Source: Monosporascus cannonballus
Taxonomy: Eukaryota > Ascomycota > Sordariomycetes > Xylariales
Reading direction: 5' to 3'
DNA length: 64,000 bases
Assembly: GCA_004154925.1 (NCBI GenBank)
Contig: QJNS01000001.1
Location: forward strand, 744,001 to 808,000
The notes under the pieces are model-generated. The model had not been told where the DNA came from and searched no databases. It saw nothing but the letters and a program-made list of their open reading frames with translations. The position numbers and the translations under genes are program-made. Shown piece by piece: positions 12,152 to 22,411 of the stretch; position 1 is the first letter of the stretch, and the number at the start of each line of letters is the position of its first letter.

Positions 12152-14605
12152 TTATTGGCCGTCGTGATCCAGGTGCTCGATAGTGCTAGAGCTTCTCTTA
12201 TTCTCCCCGGATGCCCGGGGGGTTAAATTGAGCAGCTTTGCACTACCTGCACTAAAGTTCCGAGCATGTCCCCTACCGAGGTTGACGCTTGTCGCTCTCT
12301 GCGGCTCGACGGGCGTCAACCCTTCTTCGAATGTGCCTTCGCTCGCCTTATCGGCATCCTTGTCTTCCTCGTCAAACGGCTGGATTAGTAGCCCTTCTCG
12401 ACTCCTCATCGTCTCGCGATGATGCATTACCGTCGGAGTATGGCCTACAGCACCCCATCTGGCCTCGCGCCCGTCGTCTTCGTCCCTACTCCGTTGAGCC
12501 TCTCCCGTGGGGTCGCGGTGCAGCGGAGTGGGAACGGGACTGTTAAGGTACTCATCGTCAACGATAGCATCGTCAGTCCGTCCCGATGACTGGCTCCCGG
12601 AACCGCCTGACGCGATCCGACGGGGATACGTTTGCGAAGAGTTGCGTAAGCCCGTCGAAGCCCTCTTACGGCCACCCATTCGCCCAGATAACCACGACGC
12701 TTCAGAGTCAATGGACGCTAATGACATGGACTGCGGTGCTGGCGAAGCTTGTATCTCGTCACGGCGCAAAGAGTTCGGAGTTGCGCGCATCCCCTCTTGG
12801 GATCGGCGACCAGATATCGGCGTGTCGTGGCGCATTTGGACGTCATCGGGAATGATCGGTAAAGGCTCGGGGGGAGGGGCTTCGGCTTCAGGAGATGTTA
12901 CGCGCGAGTCCGGGGGAGACAGCGGCAACTCTGGTAGGTCCTCCCGGAAGCGAGACATAGTACGCTTCGGCATTCCACCACTTACGCGTCGAGGCACATA
13001 GCTGGGTGGTGGTTGGGGCGGCGGGATCGCGAGCATCGAGTCTCGCGAAGTGTTCGAGAATGACGACGGGCCGGAGATTCGCCTATTCTTCCCCCCCCAC
13101 TTGAAAAACGACATCCATGGCCTAGAAGATCCGCTGTCAGATGTTCTCCCACCACCGGACTCCGCGTCCTCTGCCCTTAGAAAGGTGGCCGGCGGCGGAG
13201 TCGATTCGACTTTCTCGAAGTCGGATCGCGTTGGTGAGGACCGGCGCTTCTTGGAACGCATAATGTTCATGACGCCTGGGCTGGTCGAGCGGGGGGAGGG
13301 TGGCTCGGGGGTTTCGGTATCGGGTTTGCGCCCGGTTTCATGCTGAGCAACATCAGGCTGTGTAGATGGCTCAGCTGGAAAGCTGCTAGTGCGATAAAAG
13401 TTATCTAGAGGTGACGGCGCATCCTCTCGGCGGATCGGCTCGTCCAAGGACAGTTTCTTGGACCGCTCTCGAGTTGATTCGTATGAAGGCCGCATCTTCG
13501 ACGATGTCATAATTGCTGATGTTCTATCGAGTCCTGAGGTGGCTAGCTCCCGACCGAGAACTCCTCTCTCGAGATTTTGCGGTGGAGGTGTACCGCTTTT
13601 GGCAGCTTCCGCCTCCTCGCGCCGCTGCTTCTCCGCCCTTCTAGCCAGATGCCTTTCTAGTCGCTCACGCTCTTTCTCCTTTTTCATCTCCCTCCTTCGC
13701 GTGTCTCGTTCCATAAGCTCCCGGATATCTGATGCATCTAAGTCATTTGCTAAATCGTCTATCCTCTTGGATGCCTTCAAGGTTGATTCGGGTATGGGTC
13801 CCCGCTCGGCGAGTTTCTTCCTCGTCGAAGCAGATCGCATCGGTCCCAATGTACTCGCCGGCCCATAGAGAGGATGCGAAGAGTACCGTAATGTCGGACG
13901 GGGAGCCAATGCGTCGAGAGCGGAGACCTTCCAGGAAACCTGCTCCGAGTCCGAAGACATGGTCGTATCAATGGATTCTGGCACGGGCAACGAGATTTCC
14001 GAGGACGGATGCTCATCCCAGCTCCTATGAAAGACATTTCTTCCCCGTATGCTCTCCCTCTTCATGGGGCGTCCAGTAGTCCAACTGTCGGTGGCAGGAC
14101 GTACGGGCATGAATTTGCTCATAGCCTTGATCTCAGCCTCGCGGTCATGATCCTCCTTTCGTCGTTTGCTGGACTGTTTCCCGGGTAAGTGCTGGCCGCT
14201 TTTGCGCTTGTTCCTAGAGTTATCATGATGCAACGTTGGTGCTCTGGGTATTGAAGCGCCGCCTTTATTTGAAGCCTCCCCCTTTCTTCCATCAAATTGA
14301 CCAGTGACAGCGGGCGTAGACCCTGCAGGTAAAGATGCCGTCGGCTGCTTTTGAGCTGGAGCAATGCGTAACGAGTCCCGACGTCCCGGCGAGAAACTAT
14401 ATGCGCGGCTCCTCCGACGCTGCAACTTATTCTCGCGCCTTTCTTTGGTGGATCCCGCGCCTGTCATGATAGGGTCAGGTTCGGTCTGTATCCGATTCGG
14501 GGTTTGACCTTGTCGGTCACGGCCTTGGGTATCGACGTCGGCAGGGATGGGAGCCGTCCGGGATCGCTTGCGCGACCCCTTCCGGTGAAAAGGCCACATA
14601 GCCAT
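12152..14605 (-). CDS. Uncharacterised 817-residue disordered basic/serine-rich fungal protein
   Basis: Single long open frame of 817 residues with no enzyme domain that I recognise. It starts MAMWPFHRKGSRKRSR, then has KLQRRRSRAYSFSPGR around residues 60-75, a pattern I associate with a conserved but unnamed protein group of filamentous ascomycetes. A highly charged, probably helical segment lies around residues 285-345 (IRELMERDTRRREMKKEKER and following), rich in E, K and R. The rest is low-complexity Ser/Pro/Arg sequence with many SP/TP and RxxS sites, as expected for a phosphorylated scaffold. No signal peptide or membrane segment is visible. The opposite strand also carries long open frames, but these follow from the codon bias of this gene. 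No function is assigned. Confidence 0.8.
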   Translation of the reverse strand: MAMWPFHRKGSRKRSRTAPIPADVDTQGRDRQGQTPNRIQTEPDPIMTGAGSTKERRENKLQRRRSRAYSFSPGRRDSLRIAPAQKQPTASLPAGSTPAVTGQFDGRKGEASNKGGASIPRAPTLHHDNSRNKRKSGQHLPGKQSSKRRKEDHDREAEIKAMSKFMPVRPATDSWTTGRPMKRESIRGRNVFHRSWDEHPSSEISLPVPESIDTTMSSDSEQVSWKVSALDALAPRPTLRYSSHPLYGPASTLGPMRSASTRKKLAERGPIPESTLKASKRIDDLANDLDASDIRELMERDTRRREMKKEKERERLERHLARRAEKQRREEAEAAKSGTPPPQNLERGVLGRELATSGLDRTSAIMTSSKMRPSYESTRERSKKLSLDEPIRREDAPSPLDNFYRTSSFPAEPSTQPDVAQHETGRKPDTETPEPPSPRSTSPGVMNIMRSKKRRSSPTRSDFEKVESTPPPATFLRAEDAESGGGRTSDSGSSRPWMSFFKWGGKNRRISGPSSFSNTSRDSMLAIPPPQPPPSYVPRRVSGGMPKRTMSRFREDLPELPLSPPDSRVTSPEAEAPPPEPLPIIPDDVQMRHDTPISGRRSQEGMRATPNSLRRDEIQASPAPQSMSLASIDSEASWLSGRMGGRKRASTGLRNSSQTYPRRIASGGSGSQSSGRTDDAIVDDEYLNSPVPTPLHRDPTGEAQRSRDEDDGREARWGAVGHTPTVMHHRETMRSREGLLIQPFDEEDKDADKASEGTFEEGLTPVEPQRATSVNLGRGHARNFSAGSAKLLNLTPRASGENKRSSSTIEHLDHDGQ

Positions 14606-17600
14606 TTTTACACACGTTTCCGCTTGTGCCTGCGCCTGTGGCTTATCCTCTTAACTTTGGATCGATGGGATGAGGCTATGTCGCAGCGCTCGCCTTACGG
14701 CAGCTGTTATCGGTATCGGCAAATGGTCGGTACGGTTTGATTATCGCCATTGGCGCAGATCGAAGTAAACCATTAAGGTAGGCGAGTAGTCGCAGGAAAC
14801 TCGATGCTGTAAGGGTGAGTGTGCGTCGTCTGCGTCCCGGCGTGAATGTCCCCTATGACCCACCAGGTCAACCTCAGCCCAGCAATGATTGCTCTGTCGC
14901 TAGACTAAGTAGATAGAGTGCGAGATGAAGGTCGATTTCGTAAGGACTAAATGTGTGGGTATATGCGCCTCGCCCTGCTCATACAGTCATCGCTTTATTG
15001 CGTTTCCAGCGCAAGCAAAGGATGACGGGAATTGATGCAAAAGAGGCGTTATGGGCGGCCGTTGTTGGAATGTTGCAGGTCCAGGATCGGGGCTTCTAGA
15101 CTCCGGGGCAACTGGGCGCTTTACTGATGGCCGTCAATTAAGAGAACTGCAGGTGGAAATCTGCGACGGAAAGTTTAAGGTTGGAAGGTGATACGGGCGA
15201 ATGTATTGCTACTAGTACTGCATGGGAGGTACATACCCACTGTAAGCACCTAATGTAAGCTGTATATGCAGGTATTTGCAAGGTGGAATACGTGTAAGTG
15301 GATGCTTTCAACTTGGCAAGATCACCACATTAAGACGCATTAATAGAGATGTAGGTAGGCAGGTGAGTGAGTACAGGGCGTATTGCTAGTAGTAGAGGAT
15401 GTAACCCAGGTATAATAACGGGAACAGCCAAGACGTCAATCGGGAAGGGCGGCGAGAAAAGAGGGCGGAAACGCCACCAGAGTCCAAATCGCGAGCGCAG
15501 AGCTGCTGGATGTGGATGGATTGCACGCCATATGGTATGGAGTGTGGCAAGGGAATGGACGAAACAGTAATAAGCAAAAATTTTGACTTCTTCCAAGCAC
15601 ATAATCTTCTCTTGGACTGAGGGTCTGGAAGGTTGGGACCCTCGAATCAATGACTACCTAGGACCGAATCATCAGCCACTCATCATTCGTCACTCGCTCG
15701 TTCACTCATCCTTTAACCACTGTAACAGCCATCACTCCTATCACTGACTTACATGCCTCACGTATACCTAGTAGGTACGTAGTATCTCTCATTTCCGGTT
15801 CCCGCTTGCAGCACCCCATCCACTGGAGAGAACATCGTCTTCCAACCAAGCTGGGCCAGCCAAAGTCCCGTTCTGATCAAATAGGTAGGTGCTGTAAGTA
15901 TGTATTGCTCGCATCTTTAAGCAGATCTAGTACCAAATTATGAAGAGGAATTTTTTTTATTGTAGGCAGGCACTAAGTTTGACAGATCCCGTGCGAACGG
16001 AACGCTCATGATTCATCAGTTGATACTAGGTAAGGTGAATAACTACAGATATTCATACCTATTCTCTTAAGCTACATGACTTTTAGATGCAATACCGAAG
16101 GTTAAAATGTTCGCGAATCCGACTCGTCCTAGAATTTACCCTCTTGCCTGGAGTTACCGGTTCAAAACGGGACGATGCAGTCTGGTAACAGAAATCCCCG
16201 GCGGCCAACCTCAGGTTGGGTACAGGCGCCTGCGCTCCTCGTTACGTAGTCCGAAGCCTCATCAAGTCAGGTTCGGCTTGCTTGAATGAATGCCCAAGCA
16301 GGATTCAACGCGGACAAGTAAATGCAAATCCATAGGAGGCCCTTGCTTCGACTGTCGCCCTTTATATTGATCTTGGACCTGACCATTAGAAAGATGCGAA
16401 GACGTATCTAGTCGTAAGGAGGTAACTCAATTCCCACGTTCCTTAAGCCCTCTAGGGATGGTGCTGCCCGCTGGTCATACAACCGAAGACATACCGAATG
16501 TGATAATCGCGATATATAGTTGTCGAGATCCTCTGATACAGTTTACCAAGATTGACGCCGTGTACAACCCCATTTTCTTGACAAATTAGTTACCCAATCT
16601 CCGCATTAGATCCAAGCGGGGATTACTACCTAGCCATATGCACTTCGTATCCTCGATAATATCTAAAAGTAGGGCTTGCAATCTTGAATCCAACGTTATT
16701 TTACGTAGAAGATCTATCTAAAGCTGTACGGAAATAGCAAGCTACGCTAGACGTTATTGAAGCCATCATGTATGTGGTCATAGAATGCCTCAGCATACGT
16801 TTTACAAGGACAGGACTAGAAATACCAGCTCCTCGAACAGGAATTATTATTATGAGGTCAGCTCGAATTTTAGTTCCGCAGAACCGTTGGGCTAAACCTA
16901 AATTCAGTAAGGATGTACGTGTAATAACCCACCGAGACGCGTACCCAAACATCGGCTCGACCAGGCCGGCGGGATCAAAATGTCGCCTTGCTTCGTCCAC
17001 ACGGCAGAACTCTTTTCGCTTTTACAATGGTACCAGTGGAACGTCCAGCAGTTCGTATTCAAGAAGATGGAGAAAACGGTAGCCATGTGGCCGAAGCTTT
17101 CTTGCGCTGAACTCTGTATCGCGCGAAAGAGATGTAACAGACGCTGCATTATCGGCATCAAACATAGGCGAGGAGAGATGGTCTGACGAGAAATGATCAA
17201 TCACCCCTCCTTCCCTGTGCGGTGCAGTGCGGCAGTCCGTGCCCTCTATCTCATGTACAAGCAAGTTCTGACCACAGATCCCGCTCCGATCGCCGTGCCT
17301 GAACGTGTCCTAAACCCTGTGCTGTGGCGCACCATGCGGAGCAATGAGCAGGACTGGGGCACTTCATTGGGTACGGCCCCTAGGAATCTCGAGTCCGAGC
17401 TCAGGATTTTCCCATATGTACATGTACGAATGCAGAGTACGAAGTACTGCGGATATTATTAGTGGTCGACGATCCACATAGATGTCACCGTTAAGGCGGC
17501 TCGTTGTTCCTGATTGACTGTCACCCTCGGACTAGGTCGCTAAAAGATCGATTGGGCCAGAGCAGCTCGTATCGAGGTAATACCCCCGCCAGTTTACTTA

Positions 17601-19396
17601 CAAGGAGTTGCTATACCTAGCAGCCAGCTTCTACAGAACTCTATCGAAGAAGAGCCCGCATCGGAGAGCGCTGGACATTCCTGCATGAGCCGCTCGTTTG
17701 TTATCAATATTAAACGTCCCAGTTGTGTACTGTCAGACTGACACGTAGGACGTTGTGCGAGGAGCGTTACATTTTCGCCCCTGCCGAATGCAGGCGGCCT
17801 TGCAGCCCCTGAGCCTTCTCGAAAGTGAGAGTCTGCGAGCCATTGCTAACCGCGGTGGGGTAGTTTAAGTTGGTTTTGGGAATCTTGGCAGCGAAGCACG
17901 GAGGACACGGAAGTGAGAAGTGAACCAACCCTACCGCTTGGTAGCACGACGTGCTGTTCTGCATTGACAAACCGCGTGCCACATCTCATACACATCGACC
18001 ACGTTGTCTAGCCGCAAACTCCCAGACTTTTTCAAGTTTGACTGAAGCGTTCACACCCAGCTCTGCTGAGCGCATTCACCCGATCGAGATTACTTTACAG
18101 AAGGAACATACACCAAGCCGACCACAGGCTGAGCGGAGCTCCTTGACAACGCTCGCCATCGAGATCGATTGTACTAATAGCTCCAGAGCCCAGCTTGAAA
18201 CATTTAGCTGCCCAACCTGCTGCTAACATCCCCTATCACATTGGGTGAATTGTTAAGATGAACTCTATGACCTGGGACTACCCGTTAGTTTATTAATGAG
18301 TCAAGGATGGAAGCTAGGAGGCCTGGGCGATCGGCGTTGTCGATCATGGAGTGTCAGGCGCTCAAGAGAGAAGCTTGTTGGTGCGCTCAGGAGGGGGGGT
18401 GGAATGACTCGCAGACGATGGCGACTGATTGGTTGTGGCACAGAGTATAATCAAAAGTCTTATATAGGTTGATGCTCTCAGTCGTGCCTCGATATACCTC
18501 AATATATCCGCAGTACAGCTTTCCTGCTAAAGATGTCAAGGTAATGTGGTTCTCGGAATCCCTCGTGGAAGATTAAGCGAAGACAGATGTACAAGCAGGC
18601 GATATCATAGGGTAGAAATTGATTCTCCTTCAGAAGCTATGATGGCCCAGATGTTTCAAGATGAACCGGATGCTTAAGAACGATGACCAATCGCATTCCT
18701 CGTAACCGGAGACAACGGCATCCATCAGCTGGGATATGATCGACGCCACATAGGGTACCTCGTTGGGAAGCTATAGACAACCCGTGTTAAGCCGCAAGGA
18801 TGTTGTTAGGTATAAACTGTGACCGCGTAAGATGATACAGTATTTTCCAGCTGGCGAGCGGTGATTTGGGAAAGCACTTGGCTTGAAGCGGCAACTCTAT
18901 GTCAGCTGACACACTGTAAGCCCTTAAAAAGGAACTAACCCTATATGCCTTATGCTTCTTTGGACCGACGAATTCAGACTGGTAATCAGATCCTGAAGTG
19001 GCCAGCCACGGTGAGTTTCTCGTTCGCATGTACCAACAATTTGGATGCCAATGACGGCTTAGTATGTTCCTCGACGCTTCTAAACTAAGCGCGCAGGGAA
19101 AGCAGGCTGGAGTTGTGAAATTAGATGATTATGTAATACATGCAGTGTTGTCCCTCCAACAATCGATAAATTCATGTCTTTTTTCGTGCAGAAAGAGGCC
19201 CCCACGTTTTACTAGCGTGTTATCAAACTGCGAAGCGACTTTGTTATCTTCTCAACAGGGGAGCATCATCAAATGGTGGCCCATCAACAAACAACTTTAG
19301 ATACAGCAACGCGCATGTACCGACCAATCGCGAAATATAGGACTCCGGCTCGAAAGCATACACGCTTTCCAAGATAGTCGCAACCCACCGACGAAA
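14606..19396. other. 4.8-kb intergenic stretch, no recognisable gene
   Basis: Gene-island composition with only short, overlapping open frames on both strands. GTAGGTAGG-like microsatellite bits occur around 15,350 and 15,770. The densest short open frames lie at 16,700-17,460 on both strands; they could be remains of a gene, but no frame chain with credible splice sites and a known domain emerges. The right end includes the 5' flank of NUF2. Confidence 0.4.
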
Positions 19397-20856
19397 ATGG
19401 CGTATAACGGGCGGATGTCTATAATACCGGGTTCGCAGACGCAGTCGCGCAACGCGCGCAAGAAGGAGGACGAGGCCGACGCGCTCATGCGGCTGCCGGA
19501 CAAGGAGATCGCGGGGTGCATCACGGAGATCGGGGTGCCGTTCACGGTGGCGGACCTGCAGAAGCCGAACCCGGTGCAGGTGCAGATGGTGTTCGAGTGG
19601 TGCGCGGAGCTGCTGATGAACGTGACGCGCGAGTCAGTCGAGCCGGCGATGCGCGCGGCCGCCGAGGACGTGTGCGGCGAGTACAGCGACATCGTGCCGC
19701 CCGACACACGCAACCTCATGGGCTTCTACGTGACGCTGCGCCGCCTGCTGCTCGAGTGTGGCATTACCGACTTTAGCTTCGCCGACCTCTACCGCCCGAC
19801 GCGCGAGCGCCTCGTCAAGATCTTCAGCTACCTCATCAACTTCTTCCGCTTCCGCATGAGCCACATCGACGTCATCGAGGAGCAGCTCGGCAAGGGCGAG
19901 AAGGCCAAGGACCGCATCGAGACCCTCTACGGCCAGAACCAGGACATGGAGGCCCGCCTCGAGGACATGCGGCACAACCGCCGCGCCATGGAGGCCCAGG
20001 TCCGCGAGAAGACGGCGCGCAACGAGGAGCTCAAGAAGACGCTGCTCGAGCTCCGGCGCAACCAGGAGAAGGTCGCGGCGCGGCTCGAGGAGGCCAAGGC
20101 CAAGAAGGGCGAGCTCGCCCAGCAGCTCGAGCAGAGGACGCACGAGAAGGTGCTGCTGAAGCAGGAGAGCGCCAAGCTGCGGCCCTACACGCTGCAGAGC
20201 CCCTCGGCGCTGCAGACCAGCCTCGCCGAGCTGAGCAACACGCTCAACGCCGACAAGGCGCACATCGACTCCCTCGACCGGCGCGCGCGCGCTCTGCAGA
20301 CGTCGGCCGACTCGTTCGGCGTGGTGTCGGCGGACGTGGCGTCGTGCATCAAGCTGCTCGACGAGATCGGGGCGGAGCTGACCAAGGAGGAGGAGGAGAA
20401 CGCGCGGAACGCGAAGCAGAGGGACGCGCTGTCGGAGCGCGGTAACAACGTGCGCGAGGTCGAGCGAACCGAGGCCCTCCTGCAGCGGCAGCTGGGCAAG
20501 TGGAACGAGCGCACCGAGAAGCTGCGCGAGCAGAGCCGCGAGAAGGCCCAGGAGGCCAAGGAGAAGATGGAGGAGCTCCGCGCCCTGCACAAGAAGCTCA
20601 CCGAGGAGCGCGCGGCCAAGGGCACCGAGATCGAGAGGCGCAGGGTCCGCATCGAGCAGACCGAAAAGAAGGTAGGTTTTCATTTTAAAGAGGCGTGCGC
20701 CCTTTCTTACTTCGTGGATCGGATGCTGACGTGGGCGACTAGATGCTCGACCTTAAGGAGAACATCGAGAACGAGGTGCACAGCGCGTACGATGAGTACC
20801 TGAAGTTGGAGTCGCACATCAGACTGTACATCAAGGAGATGGAGCAGGCGATTTGA
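19397..20856 (+). CDS. NUF2: Kinetochore protein Nuf2 (NDC80 complex), 2 exons
   Basis: Subunit of the outer-kinetochore NDC80 complex, which pairs with Ndc80 and binds spindle microtubules. Exon 1 is 19397-20671. A 71-nt intron (GTAGGT..CTGAC..TAG) follows, and exon 2 is 20743-20856, giving 462 residues, the usual length for fungal Nuf2. Residues about 30-165 form the calponin-homology-type head: [18 protein letters not shown], then DLQKPNP, and later [20 protein letters not shown] with [11 protein letters not shown]. From about 165 to the end the protein is a long coiled coil rich in E, K, R, Q and L. The last exon gives [20 protein letters not shown] and ends in EMEQAI. The gene is markedly GC-rich compared with its flanks. 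It converges with the next gene, whose stop codon is 180 bp away. Confidence 0.95.
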
Positions 20857-21036
20857 GGCCTTACTCCTTTGTCCTTTGCCAAAATTTTGTTACGAGTTTA
20901 CGAATAGATACCACGGTCGGCGTTGCGGCGTTACCTATCAGGGTTTTGGACGCTGCTGCATCTGCGGGATAGAGTGTTAAAGGTGTTACTTGTATGAGAG
21001 GTGCGACAATAGCATTATATAGCACATCCACCACGG

Positions 21037-21810
21037 CTAGGCTGGACGGTCCTCCATTGCTACATCCTGTTTCTCAGCAACGTCTTCATCCCATAACCCC
21101 CGCCGGAATCGGAACCATCGCACGAGGACCCTGCCTACTTCAACCCTCCGTCCGGACCATCCACCCTCCTCCGAATCGAGACCGAATTTCCGGCCGCCGC
21201 TACTCAGGATGGGCACCGGCTCACTCAACATGTCCTCCAGCGATCCACCGCCGGAGTCCCGCCTCCGCGGCTCGACGACGGCGACGTCCCACGCCAGCCG
21301 GTGGCCCAGCTCCACGAGGGCCGCCGCCGAGCTCCCCAGACCCTGTGCGCTCCACTCACTAGTGTCGCGGTGCAGGTCCAGGAACCCGTACAGCACGAGG
21401 TGCGGCCGCCTCGTCAGCCTAGCAGCGAATCTGGCCGGCGGCGGGACGACCCTGGAGTCGCCCGGGGAGAAGACCGAGAGGTACGCGCGCAGGTGCGTCG
21501 CCGTCGGGATGTAGACGGTGCGTATGTGCCTCGACACGGCAACCTGGTACAGAGGGGAGGAGAGAAGGCGGTGCGTGACCCGGTCGCCGCCTTTGGCCTG
21601 TTGTCCTTCTTCTGCGGGCGGCTCGTCTTCCCGCTCACCGAGGTCGGGATTTGACGCTGCATGGCTTCCGCACTCCTCAGCGAGAGATGCGAGGAAGTGC
21701 GATCGCGTGGAACATATGATCAGGGTTGTGGGGTGTGCATGGTGGTCCAGGACGTAGCTGAGGAGCTCGGACGGTAGTGCTGGTGAGAGCAAGGTGCAGG
21801 ATGGAGGCAT
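21037..21810 (-). CDS. Uncharacterised 257-residue protein, possibly RecA/Rad51-paralogue-like
   Basis: Single-exon open frame convergent with NUF2 and divergent from the AP-3 beta gene. It begins MPPSCTLLSPALPSELLSYV and then shows alternating strand/helix stretches: HPTTLIICSTRSHFLASL near 27-44, RHIRTVYIPTATHLRAYLSV near 94-113 and HLVLYGFLDLHRDTSEWSAQ near 136-155, followed by a helix LVELGHRLAWDVAVVE. No Walker A motif (GxxxxGKT) is present. The strand order, the hydrophobic LVLYGFLDL strand and the 'SAQGL' after it recall catalytically dead RecA-fold proteins such as Rad51 paralogues and Shu-type recombination factors. This is inference from pattern only. The C-terminal 60 residues are basic then acidic. 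The 5' half and codon use support a real gene. Confidence 0.7.
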   Translation of the reverse strand: MPPSCTLLSPALPSELLSYVLDHHAHPTTLIICSTRSHFLASLAEECGSHAASNPDLGEREDEPPAEEGQQAKGGDRVTHRLLSSPLYQVAVSRHIRTVYIPTATHLRAYLSVFSPGDSRVVPPPARFAARLTRRPHLVLYGFLDLHRDTSEWSAQGLGSSAAALVELGHRLAWDVAVVEPRRRDSGGGSLEDMLSEPVPILSSGGRKFGLDSEEGGWSGRRVEVGRVLVRWFRFRRGLWDEDVAEKQDVAMEDRPA

Positions 21811-22411
21811 GAATGATGAGACGCAGAATTTTGAGAGCGCTCTATGGATTACCTCATATCACCTGTTCATATCAAAACTCGCCGTTCGGAGGTAGGATCA
21901 AGAAATGTTCACTAGCCGTACACTGCACGATGGTGCCATGATCATATTCTTAGCCGCGGTGACTTAGGCTGCTTTAGCTTGGAATTAAGCACCGTGCATG
22001 CAGTTTCAGGGGTGATGACATGAACACCTACCTTATTTAAATTAGACAATAACATGATATTCAGTTCCATAAAGCCTTCCATTCAAATCAAGTATCCGCA
22101 CTTCAGATTTTGGGTATACCGTACTTCCTCTTCCTTGTCTTGACCTGGCAATCCCCCCAAGTCCACAGCGTTGGATTGCCCGGCCCCGTGTGCCTCCCGC
22201 AGTGGATACAGTACAAAGTACAGCTAGGTAGGGCGGGGCCAGGCCAGGCAAGCCCCGCCAAAGCTCCGAGCCAGTCTCGCCGTCTCCTTTCTCGGCCCTC
22301 AACACACTAACGTTACATACAATTCGTACCAAGCCACAGTCCCTCCAAATTCTGTAGCCCTTTATCGCGCGACAGCGGCTTTGAGCTGCTTGCTCGCCCA
22401 ACATAGCGAAG
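21811..22411. promoter_or_regulatory. Shared 600-bp upstream region of two divergent genes
   Basis: Lies between the start codons of the 257-residue protein gene (-) and the AP-3 beta gene (+). It must contain both promoters unless they are shared. No clear TATA box or named operator was found. Confidence 0.5.

Noticed and set aside
16155..16180. GGTTCAAAAC resembling a tRNA B box in the gene island
   Set aside because: No A box at a suitable distance and no pairing arms; not a tRNA.
16701..17460. Cluster of overlapping open frames of 68-104 codons on both strands
   Set aside because: Some minus-strand pieces look protein-like, but no frame chain with sound splice sites or known domain could be built. 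Left as possible gene remains.
17767..18226. Convergent short open frames around 17.9-18.2 kb
   Set aside because: Considered as a repeat-derived fragment; no motif or second copy seen in the window.
19634..20683. 349-codon open frame antisense to NUF2
   Set aside because: Leu/Ala/Arg-rich shadow produced by the GC-rich coiled-coil codons of NUF2; no domain and no independent support.
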